DNA of 64,000 nt from Mesorhizobium sp. CA8 (lineage in GTDB: Bacteria > Pseudomonadota > Alphaproteobacteria > Rhizobiales > Rhizobiaceae), in NCBI RefSeq assembly GCF_020164955.1, contig NZ_JAIUHG010000002.1:232845-296844 (forward strand), written 5' to 3'. Position numbers and translations under genes: made by a program. Of the stretch, positions 37,768 to 48,285 are shown piece after piece; within the stretch, counting starts at the first letter, position 1, and the number at the start of each line of letters is the position of its first letter. The notes beneath the pieces are model-generated. The model ran no database searches and was not told the origin of the DNA. It saw only the letters and a program-made list of their open reading frames with translations.

Positions 37768-39102
37768 TCACGTCCTTCCAGAGAATCGATCCGCCCACCA
37801 TGGGGCCGGATCGACGGGTTTTCCATCCTTGCGGAACTCTACATAGAGTTCCGGTGTCGCATTTCCATTCCGCGAGGCCGAGGTGCTTGCCACCCGAGCC
37901 TCTCCCATCGCGCCGATCGGCTCTCCTGCGAGCACCGACTGTCCGGTCGCGACGCTGATTCTGCTCATCCCCGCCAGAACGACATGATACCCGTCGCCCG
38001 CATTGAGGATCAAGAGTTGACCATAGGAGCGAAACGGCCCCGCATAAAGCACGTTTCCATCTGCCGGCGCGGTGACGATGGCTCCCGATTGTGTCGCAAC
38101 CATGTCGCCTTGCATCGCCGCGCCATTGCCGTCGTCGGCGCCGAAACGCAGTTTGATCTTGCCGATGACCGGCAGCGCGATCTGGCCTTGCAATGCCGAG
38201 AACGGCGCCGATCCCGTGAGGCGGTTCGCCTCCGGCACCGGCAGCGCGGCGAGCTCGGTGGTCGAGGCCGTTGTGTCGGAGTCGGTTGATTTGCGCTCGC
38301 CCGCCTTGGCCTGGTCCTGCGCCTTGCGCGCCTTGTCGGCCTCCAGCGAGGCGATCAGGTCCTTGAGGCTGCTCGCCTTCGCCGCCAGCTGCCGCGAATG
38401 CTGCTGCTCTGCCGCCATCGCGGCCTGGGTGTCGGCCTGCAGCTTCTTCTTGGCTTCGAGCAGCATGGTGAGCCGCTTCTTCTCCGCCGTCTGGTCGGTG
38501 ACGGCGGTGGTGAGCCTGGCCCGCTCGGCCTCGATCGAGGCCGTCACACGCGTCTGCTCCTTGAGATCGGCCATCAGCCGGTCGGTCTGCTGGCGCAATT
38601 CCGGCACCACCGCGCCGAGCAGGATGGCGCTGCGCACCGACGACAGCGCATCCTCGGGCTTGACCAGGATCGCCGGCGGCGGATTGAGCCCCATGCGCTG
38701 CAGGGCCCCCAGCACTTCGGCCAGCACGTCGCGCCGCGCCATGAGCGAGGCCCGCAGCTTACTTTGCTCGGCCTTCAGCCCTTCGAGCTTGGCGCCGATA
38801 TCCTCAATGTCCTGGCCGAGCTTCTGCTCCGTCATCGCCGACTGGATGAGGGCTGCGGTGATCGAGGCATAGTCCTTCCGCACCGAAGCGATGTCGGCGG
38901 CGAGCTTGGCCAGCCGCTCCGACGAGAGCGTGATTTCCTTGGAAACCTGCTCGTACTCGGCGCGGCTTTGATCCGGATCTGGCGCGAGGTCGAGCGCGTT
39001 CTCGGTCGCCCGAACCGGCCCGAGCGCGACCAGGGCGACGGCAAGCGTCAAGCCGCAGCGGCTGCGCCAGGTGCGCGTAATCGAAGTCCAGCCTTCAGAC
39101 AT
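37768..39102 (-). CDS. EnvC-like murein hydrolase activator with degenerate LytM domain
   Basis: A 444-residue secreted protein with an N-terminal signal ('CGLTLAVALVALGPVRA'), a long coiled coil (about 45-290: 'SSERLAKLAADIASV', 'QADTQAAMAAEQQHSRQ') and a C-terminal M23/LytM domain. The zinc ligands are lost: 'GAAMQGDMVATQSG' replaces H.G.D, 'VVLAGMS' replaces ..GHLS and 'PELYVEFRKDG' replaces PHLHFE. That is the pattern of EnvC-type proteins, which activate amidases rather than cutting murein. It is upstream of and coupled to ctpA. Confidence 0.88.
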   Translation of the reverse strand: MSEGWTSITRTWRSRCGLTLAVALVALGPVRATENALDLAPDPDQSRAEYEQVSKEITLSSERLAKLAADIASVRKDYASITAALIQSAMTEQKLGQDIEDIGAKLEGLKAEQSKLRASLMARRDVLAEVLGALQRMGLNPPPAILVKPEDALSSVRSAILLGAVVPELRQQTDRLMADLKEQTRVTASIEAERARLTTAVTDQTAEKKRLTMLLEAKKKLQADTQAAMAAEQQHSRQLAAKASSLKDLIASLEADKARKAQDQAKAGERKSTDSDTTASTTELAALPVPEANRLTGSAPFSALQGQIALPVIGKIKLRFGADDGNGAAMQGDMVATQSGAIVTAPADGNVLYAGPFRSYGQLLILNAGDGYHVVLAGMSRISVATGQSVLAGEPIGAMGEARVASTSASRNGNATPELYVEFRKDGKPVDPAPWWADRFSGRT

Positions 39103-39164
39103 CAGGCCTCTAATCTATCCACCGCTTCGTTAACGAACCATCAACCATGTTGGAAGCGCCGCTC

Positions 39165-39224
39165 AGAGCAATTCCAGGAAAAGTGCGTAACGTAACGGTT
39201 TTCCGTCCGGAATTGCGTAAAACA
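39165..39224. repeat. Dispersed palindromic repeat, family A copy 3
   Basis: AGAGCAATTCCAGGAAAAGTGCG... paired with ...TTTTCCGTCCGGAATTGCG, then TAAAACAGA. It has the same arms as the copies at 4559 and 27794 and lies between rlmH and the EnvC-like gene. Confidence 0.85.
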
Positions 39225-39304
39225 GAAATACCCCGTTGCCGCGCGATTGAGGCAGAAATTCTGGCGCGGGCCGGCAATTCCCAGCTTCTTGGCCGTCGAG
39301 CCAT

Positions 39305-39787
39305 TCACGAACGATGATACGGGTGCCCCGCCAGGATCGTCGCAATCCGGTAAAGCTGCTCGCCCAGCATGACGCGCACCAGCTGGTGCGGCCAGGTCAG
39401 CGCGCCGAAGGACAGCACCAGGTCCGCCTGCTCGCGCAAGGATTTGTCATGGCCGTCGGCGCCGCCGATGGCGACGACCAGCGCCTTGCGGCCGCCGTCG
39501 CGCAACTGGCCGATGCGGGTGGCCAGGTCTTCCGACGAAACCGACTTGCCGCGTTCGTCGAGCAGTATGAGAACGGTACCGGCCTGCAACTGCGCCTGCA
39601 GCTTCTCGGCTTCCTCGCGGCGGCGCTCGGCGGCGCTCTGTCCGCGGCTCTCGGGGACCTCGACAATGCCGGCAAACTCCAGCCCGACCGCGGGCCCGCT
39701 CTTGGCGAAGCGCTCGAAATAGCGCTCGGCGAGTTCTCTCTCGGGGCCGGTCTTCATCCGGCCCACGGCATGAACGGTGATCTTCAT
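39305..39787 (-). CDS. rlmH: 23S rRNA (pseudouridine-1915-N3)-methyltransferase RlmH
   Basis: A 160-residue SPOUT methyltransferase acting on the decoding-region helix 69 of 23S rRNA. The C-terminal trefoil-knot sequence 'DLVLSFGALTWPHQLVRVMLGEQLYRIATILAGHPYHRS' is the RlmH signature and it starts with 'KITVHAVGRMKTGPE'. The length is normal. The rsfS-rlmH order is a widely conserved pairing. Confidence 0.94.
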   Translation of the reverse strand: MKITVHAVGRMKTGPERELAERYFERFAKSGPAVGLEFAGIVEVPESRGQSAAERRREEAEKLQAQLQAGTVLILLDERGKSVSSEDLATRIGQLRDGGRKALVVAIGGADGHDKSLREQADLVLSFGALTWPHQLVRVMLGEQLYRIATILAGHPYHRS

Positions 39788-39847
39788 CCTCGCCCCGGCA
39801 AGCTTCCTAATGCGTACCGTGACGGTTCACGGCACGCGGATTAAGGC

Positions 39848-40225
39848 TCAGTGCAAGGTCTCTTCCTCCAGGTCCGGCGCCTGCCACATCTTTTCGAGAT
39901 TGTAGAATTCGCGGACTTCGGGGCGGAAGACATGGACGATGATGTCGCCCGAATCGATGAGGACCCAGTCGGCACTGGCCAGCCCCTCGACGCGCGCGTT
40001 GCCGAGGCCGGCATCCTTCAGCGCCTTGAGGAGATGATCGGCGACAGCCGAGACATGACGGTGCGACCGACCCGAGGCGATGACCATATAGTCGCCGAGG
40101 CTCGATTTTCCCTGGATGTCGATTGAGACGATGTTTTCGGCCTTGGAGTCTTCCAGACTGGCAAGGACTGTGTCGATGGCGAGGAACGCAGCGTCGTTTC
40201 CGCTGATCCCGGCCGGCGAAGGCAT
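39848..40225 (-). CDS. rsfS: Ribosomal silencing factor RsfS
   Basis: A 125-residue DUF143/Iojap protein that binds ribosomal protein L14 and blocks subunit joining in starvation. It shows 'SLEDSKAENIVSIDIQGKSSLGDYMVIASGRSHRHVSAVADHL' and 'DWVLIDSGDIIVHVFRPEVREFYNLEKMW'. ATG 40225 follows GAAGG at a fair distance. In-frame starts at 40299 and 40435 would add up to 70 residues without a clear ribosome-binding site. Confidence 0.9.
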   Translation of the reverse strand: MPSPAGISGNDAAFLAIDTVLASLEDSKAENIVSIDIQGKSSLGDYMVIASGRSHRHVSAVADHLLKALKDAGLGNARVEGLASADWVLIDSGDIIVHVFRPEVREFYNLEKMWQAPDLEEETLH

Positions 40226-40470
40226 GATGTCAGCCTTCTTCCGCAGTGCTGTTCTCAGTGTGTTTCCTTTCCCAACAAGAACAACCAAATCACCCATGCA
40301 AATCAGGTGACACCACTTAGATAGGCAGAGTTGCATTGCAGTTTCAAGACGACCGCTCCGAAAGTGTGATCTCCACGCAATGGTCCAGGAGGTCTTCCGC
40401 GACGCTGCAAAAGGCGGAACCGATCCCGGGCGCATGGGTTATCGGCGCACCGACCAACGGAATCCCCGCC

Positions 40471-41322
40471 ATGCCCACCGACCCGCAAAGCGCATTGCTG
40501 ACCATTCAGGCCGGGCTTGCGCAGCTGAGCACGCTGATTGTCTCCTATTCCTTCTCGGCCGTCGGCGCCGTCATACTCCTGGTTGTCGGCTATCTCGTCG
40601 CCGGGCTTGCCGAGCGCTCGATCTATGCCGGCCTCGGCCATATCCACGGCTTCGATGAGACGTTGCGGCATTTCTTCTCGCAGGTCGTGCGCTACGCCAT
40701 CCTGATCCTCGTCGTCATCATGGTGCTCGGCCAGTTCGGCGTGCAGACGGCCTCAATCATCGCCGCCATCGGCGCTGCCGGCCTGGCCATCGGGCTGGCG
40801 CTGCAGGGCACGCTGCAGAACATCGCCGCCGGCATCATGCTTCTGGCGCTGAGACCCTTTCGCATCGGCGAAAATGTCGAGGTCGGCTCGATTGCCGGCA
40901 AGGTGGAGGAGATCGGCCTGTTCGCCACCAAGCTGCGCACCGTCGAAGGCGTCTACATACTGGCGCCCAACTCCACGCTGTGGAACCAGCCGGTACGCAA
41001 TTTCACCCGCAACGGCGTGCGGCGCGCCGACATCACCTTGAGCATCGGCTCGTGGAACGATATCGACCGTGCGCAAAAGACACTGCTTGCCATCGCCGGC
41101 GCCGAAAAGCGCATCCGCCGCGAACCGGCGCCGATCGCCTTCGTGGCCGGTCTCGGCGACGCGACGGTTTCGCTAACCTTGCGCTACTGGACATCGGCCG
41201 CCGACTACTTCTCGACCCAGATCGACATGACCAAGCGCGCCAAGCAGGCTTTCGACAGCGAAGGCATCTCGATCCCGCTGCCGCCGCCGGAGGTGCCGGC
41301 GCCGGAAGCACGCAAGCAGTAG
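40471..41322 (+). CDS. Small-conductance mechanosensitive channel (MscS family)
   Basis: A 283-residue MscS-type channel with three membrane helices. The pore helix TM3 reads 'TASIIAAIGAAGLAIGLALQGTLQNIAAGIMLLALRPFRIGE', the Gly/Ala-packed signature. The beta domain follows ('VEVGSIAGKVEEIGLFATKLRTVEGVYILAPNS'). ATG 40471 gives the usual length; an upstream in-frame start at 40336 is less likely. It is inserted, on the opposite strand, between nadD and rsfS, which are usually adjacent. Confidence 0.9.
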   Translation: MPTDPQSALLTIQAGLAQLSTLIVSYSFSAVGAVILLVVGYLVAGLAERSIYAGLGHIHGFDETLRHFFSQVVRYAILILVVIMVLGQFGVQTASIIAAIGAAGLAIGLALQGTLQNIAAGIMLLALRPFRIGENVEVGSIAGKVEEIGLFATKLRTVEGVYILAPNSTLWNQPVRNFTRNGVRRADITLSIGSWNDIDRAQKTLLAIAGAEKRIRREPAPIAFVAGLGDATVSLTLRYWTSAADYFSTQIDMTKRAKQAFDSEGISIPLPPPEVPAPEARKQ

Positions 41323-41342
41323 CCCGATCGGTGCTTCCCGGA

Positions 41343-42629
41343 TCAGTGCTTGGCTGCCGTCTCGTCCGGAGCGAAGGCAAGCTCCACCGGCAAGGGCGTC
41401 TGCGCCGACATCGGCGCGAAACTGCCGCTTATGGGCGCAGGCGTCGGCCGTCCCGCCATCACGCGCCACAGCACGAACAGGCAGAAGGCCGATGCAATCA
41501 CGATGCCGACATAGATGAAGGTCGCGGTGCCGAAGACGGCGGAAAGCGCGGTGACGAGACCCGGCACGATGAAGCCCGCAAGCGACCAGGCAAACAGCAT
41601 CGAGCTCGACAGCGCCAGAAGCTCGTCCTTGGCAGCACGGTCGGCGGCATGCGCGCTGGAAAGCGCATAGATCGATTCCGCCGCACCGTCCCAGAGGAGA
41701 TAAATCACCACCAGCACCGTCAGCGCGCCGCCGTCGAAGACGATGGCAAGCACGCTGGCGACGGTCGCGAGCGCCGCCGCGCCCGCCAGCACGTAGCGCC
41801 TGTCGGTGCGGTCGGAAATCCAGCCGAGAGGTATCTGCAGGATCAGCGTGCCGACCGGCATTGCCGACAACAGCAGCGCCACATCGGCCTGGCTGTAGCC
41901 CTTGGCGGTGGCATGGATCGGCGCGAAGCCGGAAACGATCATCGACAGGCCGCCGACGGCGAGCATGCCGGCGACGCCGACCGGCGAGATGCGCCAGGCG
42001 CGACGCAGCGCCACCGATGCGGCCTGCGGGGCCGGCGGCTGGGCGAGCCGCGTCATGCCGACCGGCAGGATGGAAAGCGCGGTGAAGGTGATGCCGATCA
42101 GCGCCGCCGCGGCCGTATGGATGTCGACCGCGGCGAGCGTCGCGTAGCCGACGCCCAGCCCGGCGATATAGGCGACGTAGAACACCGCCATGACCCGGCC
42201 GCGGATCGAATTGGGCAAGGCGTCGTTCAGCCAGCTCTGCGCGACGATGAACAGCCCGCAAATGGCGAAGCCGTAGAGCGCTCGCGCAGCGATCCACAGC
42301 AGCGGGATCGGCCCGGCGCCGATCGCGGCGTTGGAAAGAGCGATCAGCGCCGACAGCACCATGAAGGCGCGGGCGTGCCCGACGCGCCTGACCAGCGGCC
42401 CGGTCAGGATACAGCCGGCCAGCCCGCCGGCCGAAAGCCCGGTGACGATCAGCCCGGCCCAGGTCGGGTCGAACCCGTCGGCGCCGAGACGCACCGGGAT
42501 ATAGGCGAACATCAGCCCATTGCCGATCGCGATCAGCGCCATCGACACGATGACACTGGCAATGGCGATCAGCGGCGCCGATTGCACGGTACGGCTAGGA
42601 TCGGTCGCGGTGGGGTTCTGCTTCAGCAT
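41343..42629 (-). CDS. MFS transporter (YcaD-like)
   Basis: A 428-residue major facilitator with twelve predicted helices. It has a GxLxG-type loop ('GCILTGPLVRRVGHARAF') between helices 2 and 3, and 'GFAICGLFIVAQSWLNDALPNSIRGRVMAVFYVAYIAGLGVG', a pattern of the YcaD-like group. The soluble tail is short. The substrate is unknown. It is convergent with mscS (20-base gap). Confidence 0.88.
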   Translation of the reverse strand: MLKQNPTATDPSRTVQSAPLIAIASVIVSMALIAIGNGLMFAYIPVRLGADGFDPTWAGLIVTGLSAGGLAGCILTGPLVRRVGHARAFMVLSALIALSNAAIGAGPIPLLWIAARALYGFAICGLFIVAQSWLNDALPNSIRGRVMAVFYVAYIAGLGVGYATLAAVDIHTAAAALIGITFTALSILPVGMTRLAQPPAPQAASVALRRAWRISPVGVAGMLAVGGLSMIVSGFAPIHATAKGYSQADVALLLSAMPVGTLILQIPLGWISDRTDRRYVLAGAAALATVASVLAIVFDGGALTVLVVIYLLWDGAAESIYALSSAHAADRAAKDELLALSSSMLFAWSLAGFIVPGLVTALSAVFGTATFIYVGIVIASAFCLFVLWRVMAGRPTPAPISGSFAPMSAQTPLPVELAFAPDETAAKH

Positions 42630-42722
42630 GCTTGTGCAGCTTGGCTGATCGGTGTGGGAAAAGCCGCCGTAAAAGCGACATGGCCGGACTTCCCTTCCCC
42701 CCTTGCGGGAGAAGGAGGGCGC

Positions 42723-43355
42723 CTACCCCTCCGCCGCCTTGCGGATCGCGGTGGAGGAGAGCGACGAACGCGGACCGTGGATGAAGGTCCAGGCCGGCGC
42801 CTGCATGCGGGCAAGCAGCGGCGCGTCGCCCTCGTCGATGCGGGCATAGTCGAAGGTCTTGGCGACCACCGACGACAGGAAGGAGAGCGTGGCGCCCGGG
42901 CGATCGATGACCGCGATCGGGAAGGTCAGCACGATCTCGCGCCAGCGCTGCCAGCGGTGGAAGTCGCGCAAACTATCCGCGCCCATGATCCAGACGAAAT
43001 CGACCCCCGGATTGCGCGCCTTGACCAGAGCGAGCGTGTCGGCGGTGTAGCGCACATGCTGCGCCGCCTCGAAGGCGGTGACCTTGATCTTCGGATTCCT
43101 GGCGATCTTTTCGGACAGCTCGATACGCTCGGCGAGCGGCGCCAGTTCCCGCGCGTTTTTCAGCGGATTGCCGGGCGTCACCATCCACCACAGCTGGTCG
43201 AGCGCGAGCCTTCTCAGCGCGATCTCGGCAACCAGCGCATGGCCGGCATGCGGTGGATTGAACGAGCCGCCGAACAGCCCGACGGTCAGGCCCCTGGCGG
43301 CGTGCGGCATGCGGAGGTAGCGGGCGGATACCTGCTGTTCAGGTTGGGAGAGCAT
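42723..43355 (-). CDS. nadD: Nicotinate-nucleotide adenylyltransferase
   Basis: A 210-residue nucleotidyltransferase making nicotinic acid adenine dinucleotide in NAD synthesis. The 'GLFGGSFNPPHAGHALVAEIAL' motif (HxGH type) opens the Rossmann fold, and the C-terminal 'RSSLSSTAIRKA' (ISSTxIR type) closes the ATP site. The ATG at 43355 lies 11 bases from the family C repeat; a second ATG at about 43310 is an alternative start. It is followed, after the inserted MFS/MscS genes, by rsfS. Confidence 0.9.
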   Translation of the reverse strand: MLSQPEQQVSARYLRMPHAARGLTVGLFGGSFNPPHAGHALVAEIALRRLALDQLWWMVTPGNPLKNARELAPLAERIELSEKIARNPKIKVTAFEAAQHVRYTADTLALVKARNPGVDFVWIMGADSLRDFHRWQRWREIVLTFPIAVIDRPGATLSFLSSVVAKTFDYARIDEGDAPLLARMQAPAWTFIHGPRSSLSSTAIRKAAEG

Positions 43356-43365
43356 GGTGCTAGGC

Positions 43366-43522
43366 GCCCCCCTCTGCCCTGCCGGGCATCTCCCCCTCAA
43401 GGGGGGAGATCAGATGTTGCCTATGCTTTCGCCAATCGCCAACGTTGCAAGCAGAGCGCCATCGACGAAACAGCCAATCTCCCCCCTTGAGGGGGAGATG
43501 GCCGGCAGGCCAGAGGGGGGGG
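43366..43522. repeat. Long palindromic repeat, family C copy 2
   Basis: About 157 bases with inverted ends CCCCCCTCTGCCCTGCCGGGC and GCCGGCAGGCCAGAGGGGGG and the inner ATCTCCCCCTC/GAGGGGGAGAT cores. The middle shares GCTTTCGCCAATCGCCAAC and AGCGCCATCGA blocks with the copy at 26503. It occupies the whole gap between proA and nadD. Confidence 0.85.
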
Positions 43523-43557
43523 CCTTGGCGCAAAGGCTCACACTCTAGCGGCAAGCG

Positions 43558-44844
43558 TCAAGGCCTCACCTGTCCCGATCCGCGCACGCGGTATTTGAAC
43601 GAGGTGAGCTGCTCGACGCCAACCGGCCCGCGCGCATGCATCTTGCCGGTGGCGATGCCGATCTCGGCGCCCATGCCGAACTCGCCGCCATCGGCGAACT
43701 GTGTCGAGGCATTGTGCAGCAGGATCGCCGAGTCGATCTCGTTGAAGAATTTTTCGACCGCTTGCGCGTCCTCGGCGATGATCGCCTCGGTGTGGTGCGA
43801 CGAGAAGGTCTCGATATGCTCGATCGCGCCGGCGACGCCGTCGACCAGCTTCACCGCAATGATGGCGTCGAGATATTCCGTCACCCAGTCGGCATCGGTC
43901 GCCGGGCTGGCGTCGGCGAAAGCTTTCATCACCTCGGTATCGGCATGGATCTCGCAGCCGGCCGCACGCAGCGCCTCCAGGATCGGCAACAGATGCGTGG
44001 AGGCCAAAGCGCGGTCGACCAGCAAGGTCTCGGCGGCGCCGCAAACGCCTGTGCGCCGCATCTTGGCGTTGACCGCGATCTTGACCGCCATGTCGAGATC
44101 GGCCGAGCGGTCGATATAGAGATGGCAGATGCCTTCCAGATGCGCGAAGACCGGCACCCGCGCCTCGTTCTGCACGCGCCCGACCAGGCTTTTGCCGCCG
44201 CGCGGAATGATGACCTCGAGATTGCCGCCGAGACCTTTCAGCATCTCGCCGACGGCGGCGCGGTCGGTGGTCGGCACCAGCTGGATGGCATCCTCAGGCA
44301 GACCGGCGGCCTTCAGACCCTCGACCATGCAGGCATGGATCGCGGCCGACGAATTGAGCGAGTCCGAGCCGCCGCGCAGGATCACCGGATTGCCCGCCTT
44401 GAGGCAAAGCGCGCCGGCATCCGCCGTTACATTTGGCCGGCTTTCATAGATGACGCCGATGACGCCGAGCGGCGTGCGCACGCGCTCGATATGAAGCCCG
44501 TTCGGCCGGTCCCATGCAGCAATCACATCGCCAACCGGATCCTTGAGCGCGGCGATTTCGCGAATGCCGTCGGCCATCGCCTTGATGCGCGAGGTGTCAA
44601 GCTTCAGCCGGTCCATGAAGGAACCGGACAGCCCGGCCTCCTCGCCGTTCGACATGTCGATGGCATTGGCCTCAAGGATCGCTTGCTCCTTGCGCAGGAT
44701 AGCGTCCGCCATCGCAGTAAGCGCAGCGTTCTTGGCTTTGGTGGAAGCGACAGCCAACGGTCGGGCGGCGGCGCGGGCGCGGCGGCCGATATCGGCCATC
44801 AGCGCCACGGTGTCTTCGCCGGATTTTTCATGCAGCTTCAGCAT
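43558..44844 (-). CDS. proA: Gamma-glutamyl phosphate reductase
   Basis: A 428-residue aldehyde-dehydrogenase-fold enzyme for the second step of proline synthesis, reducing glutamyl phosphate to glutamate semialdehyde. The catalytic Cys is in '[15 protein letters not shown]', and '[33 protein letters not shown]' is the ProA signature. The length is normal. It follows proB on the same strand with a family A repeat in the 78-base gap. Confidence 0.94.
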   Translation of the reverse strand: MLKLHEKSGEDTVALMADIGRRARAAARPLAVASTKAKNAALTAMADAILRKEQAILEANAIDMSNGEEAGLSGSFMDRLKLDTSRIKAMADGIREIAALKDPVGDVIAAWDRPNGLHIERVRTPLGVIGVIYESRPNVTADAGALCLKAGNPVILRGGSDSLNSSAAIHACMVEGLKAAGLPEDAIQLVPTTDRAAVGEMLKGLGGNLEVIIPRGGKSLVGRVQNEARVPVFAHLEGICHLYIDRSADLDMAVKIAVNAKMRRTGVCGAAETLLVDRALASTHLLPILEALRAAGCEIHADTEVMKAFADASPATDADWVTEYLDAIIAVKLVDGVAGAIEHIETFSSHHTEAIIAEDAQAVEKFFNEIDSAILLHNASTQFADGGEFGMGAEIGIATGKMHARGPVGVEQLTSFKYRVRGSGQVRP

Positions 44845-44870
44845 GGATCATCCCTCCGCCCCAGCTCTCT

Positions 44871-44926
44871 GTTCCACGCAATCCCGAACGGAATACCGCT
44901 TCGCACTTTTCCCGGAATTGCTCTAG
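44871..44926. repeat. Dispersed palindromic repeat, family A copy 4 (reverse), containing the proB stop codon
   Basis: Reading the minus strand gives CTAGAGCAATTCCGGGAAAAGTGCGAAGCGG.. then ..GGATTGCGTGGAAC. This is the family A element with a somewhat decayed right arm. CTA at 44923-44925, part of the repeat's CTAGAGC end, is the proB stop codon (TAG). Confidence 0.8.
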
Positions 44927-46062
44927 TCGTCGGCCAATACTTGGTCGCCGGCAAGGTTTACCACAAGGTCGTCGCGATGGATCATCGCCGAACGCGCCTC
45001 GTAACCGAGCACGTTTTCGATCTCGGCCGTCTTCAGGCCAGCGATCCTTACGGCATCGGCGGCATCGTAGGCAACCAGCCCGCGCGCGATCTCGCGGCCC
45101 TCGGGCGACAGGATCGCCACCGTGTCGCCGCGCGAGAAATTGCCGCTGACCAGCTTGACGCCGGCAGCCAGCAGCGACTTTCCGGATTTCAACGCCCCGA
45201 CGGCGCCGGCATCCACCGTGAGCCGGCCGGCCGGCTCGAGCTGCCCGGCGATCCAGGTCTTGTAGCCCTTCACCGGATTGGCGCTCGGCTTGAAGAAGGT
45301 CGCGCGCTCGCCGCGCTCGATCGCCATCAGCGGCGACAGCCTGGTGCCTGACGTGATGATCATGGCGGTGCCGGCGGCATTGGCGATCTTGCCGGCGTCG
45401 AGCTTCGTGCGCATGCCGCCGCGCGACAGCTCTGAGGCCGCGGCTCCCGCCATCGCCTCGATATCCGGCGTGATGCGGTCGACGACCGGGATGAATTTCG
45501 CCTGCGGATCCTTGGCCGGCGGCGCCGTGTAGAGGCCGTCGATATCGGAAAGCAGCACCAGCAGGTCGGCGCCCATCATCGTCGCCACCCGCGCCGCCAG
45601 CCGGTCATTGTCGCCGTAGCGGATTTCGGAGGTCGCAACCGTGTCGTTCTCGTTGATGACCGGCACCGCCTTCATCTTGAGCAGCGTCGAGATCGTCGCG
45701 CGCGCGTTGAGGTAGCGGCGGCGTTCCTCCGTATCACCGAGCGTCAAAAGGATCTGGCCCGATTTCAGTCCGTCCTTGCCAAGCGCATCCGACCAGGCGC
45801 CGGCCAGCGCGATCTGGCCGACGGCGGCCGCCGCCTGGCTCTCCTCGAGCTTCAGCGCGCGCTTGCCGAGGCCGAGAATGGTGCGACCGAGCGCGATCGC
45901 ACCGGAGGAGACGACGAGCACTTCCGCGCCGGCCTCGGCAAGCACCGCGATATCGTCGGCAAGTGAGGTCAGCCAGTCGCGCTTCAAGCCTGTCGCGCGG
46001 TCGACGAGCAGCGCCGAACCGATCTTCACGGTGATGCGCCGGTATGATTTCAGCGATTTCAT
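44923..46062 (-). CDS. proB: Glutamate 5-kinase
   Basis: A 379-residue kinase for the first step of proline synthesis. The amino-acid kinase fold shows '[10 protein letters not shown]', '[13 protein letters not shown]', '[25 protein letters not shown]' and '[22 protein letters not shown]'. A C-terminal PUA domain (about 285-379) is present as in full-length enzymes. It starts 5 bases after the obgE stop, in the obgE-proB-proA operon. The stop codon is supplied by a dispersed repeat. Confidence 0.94.
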   Translation of the reverse strand: MKSLKSYRRITVKIGSALLVDRATGLKRDWLTSLADDIAVLAEAGAEVLVVSSGAIALGRTILGLGKRALKLEESQAAAAVGQIALAGAWSDALGKDGLKSGQILLTLGDTEERRRYLNARATISTLLKMKAVPVINENDTVATSEIRYGDNDRLAARVATMMGADLLVLLSDIDGLYTAPPAKDPQAKFIPVVDRITPDIEAMAGAAASELSRGGMRTKLDAGKIANAAGTAMIITSGTRLSPLMAIERGERATFFKPSANPVKGYKTWIAGQLEPAGRLTVDAGAVGALKSGKSLLAAGVKLVSGNFSRGDTVAILSPEGREIARGLVAYDAADAVRIAGLKTAEIENVLGYEARSAMIHRDDLVVNLAGDQVLADD

Positions 46063-46067
46063 GGGCC

Positions 46068-47111
<1,044 letters not shown>

Positions 47112-47237
47112 CTATTGCACTTGCGGGATTGCTCTAAACCAAGGCAGGGCCGAGGGCGAGGCCGAATTGCGACTAAAGCGCCGGATGCCCTTTCGGCGGG
47201 CACGCGGTAGCACTGGCAGGGGCGAAAGGGCGCGGGA

Positions 47238-48101
47238 ATGAAGATCGTTTCCTACAACATCCAGTACGGCATTGGCCTCGACCGCAAATACGATGTCGGG
47301 CGCATCGCCGACGCCGTGCGCGGCGCCGACGTGGTCGCGCTGCAGGAAGTGACCCGCAACAACCCGCGCAACGGCGACCGCGACATGGTGGCCGAGATCA
47401 GCGAGGCGCTGCCCGATTATTTTGCCGCCTACGGCAGCAATTTCGAGGTCAATATCGGCTCGCGCCTGGCGAACGGCCGCGCCATCTCGACTTCCTTCCA
47501 GCTCGGCAACATGGTGCTGTCGAAGACGCCCATTCATCTGTCGCGCAATCTCCTTTTGCCGCGCAGCCGCAGCCTCGAGGCCATGAATTTCCAGCGCGGC
47601 GCGCTCGAAGCGCTGATCGAGACGCCGCTCGGCTTCATCCGCTTCTACTCCACCCATCTCGACCACCGCAGCCCGGTCGAGCGCCAGAGCCAAATCCGCT
47701 TCCTGCGCCAGCGCCTCTTGAACTATGCGCTCGAAGGCGGCGGCCTGTCAGGCATTCCCGAGATCGGCCTGCCGGATCTGCCCTATCCGGAAGCCTTCAT
47801 CGTCATGGGCGACTTCAACATGCTGCCGGGCTCGCCCGAATATGTCGAACTCGCCGGCCGCCCGGACCATGAGTTCGGCATGCCGCTGACCGCCGATCTT
47901 GCCGTCGACGTCGCCCAGCGCCTTGCCGTCGCCGACCTCGTCACCTGGGTCGACCCCGACCGCCCCGACGACAAAAGCCGCCACAAACGCATCGATTACA
48001 TCTTCACCAGCGCCTCGCTGGCCAGATCGCTGAAGCGTCTATGGTCCGACCGGGACGCCGTCGGCTCCGACCACCTGCCGCTCTGGGCCGAGCTGGGCTG
48101 A
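47238..48101 (+). CDS. Endonuclease/exonuclease/phosphatase (EEP) family hydrolase
   Basis: A 287-residue metal-dependent EEP-fold hydrolase. Catalytic-site motifs in order are 'IVSYNIQYGIG', 'VVALQEVTRNNPR', 'YSTHLDHRSPVER', 'VMGDFNMLPGSPEY' and 'VGSDHLPLWAELG'. No signal peptide is present. The fold is shared by nucleases, phospholipases and inositol phosphatases, so the substrate is not predictable. It diverges from obgE. Confidence 0.88.
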   Translation: MKIVSYNIQYGIGLDRKYDVGRIADAVRGADVVALQEVTRNNPRNGDRDMVAEISEALPDYFAAYGSNFEVNIGSRLANGRAISTSFQLGNMVLSKTPIHLSRNLLLPRSRSLEAMNFQRGALEALIETPLGFIRFYSTHLDHRSPVERQSQIRFLRQRLLNYALEGGGLSGIPEIGLPDLPYPEAFIVMGDFNMLPGSPEYVELAGRPDHEFGMPLTADLAVDVAQRLAVADLVTWVDPDRPDDKSRHKRIDYIFTSASLARSLKRLWSDRDAVGSDHLPLWAELG

Positions 48102-48111
48102 ATTCTGAACT

Positions 48112-48259
48112 CCCCCTCATCCGGCCGCTACGCGGCCACCTTCTCCCCGAAGGCAGACGAGATTGGCGCCGGCGCTTACCGGCTCCTCTCCCCTTGGGGA
48201 GAGGTCGGATTGCCCCGAATTGCCCTTTGCGATTCGGTTGGCAATCCGGGTGAGGGGGC
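48112..48259. repeat. Palindromic repeat of the RIME-like type, family E
   Basis: About 148 bases with inverted ends CCCCCTCATCCGG and CCGGGTGAGGGGG. Inside are the palindromes GCCGCTACGCGGC and CTCTCCCCTTGGGGAGAG, plus CACCTTCTCCCCGAAGG. It lies between convergent genes. The TTCTCCCCG core recurs inside the coding sequence at 21708. Confidence 0.75.
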
Positions 48260-48285
48260 GCTTGCCCAGCCCTGTGAAGCAATCG

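Noticed and set aside
40980..43490. 836-codon plus-strand open frame across the MFS and nadD genes
   Set aside because: It is very rich in Arg, His, Gln and Asp, the usual sign of a shadow frame, and opposes two well-recognised genes.
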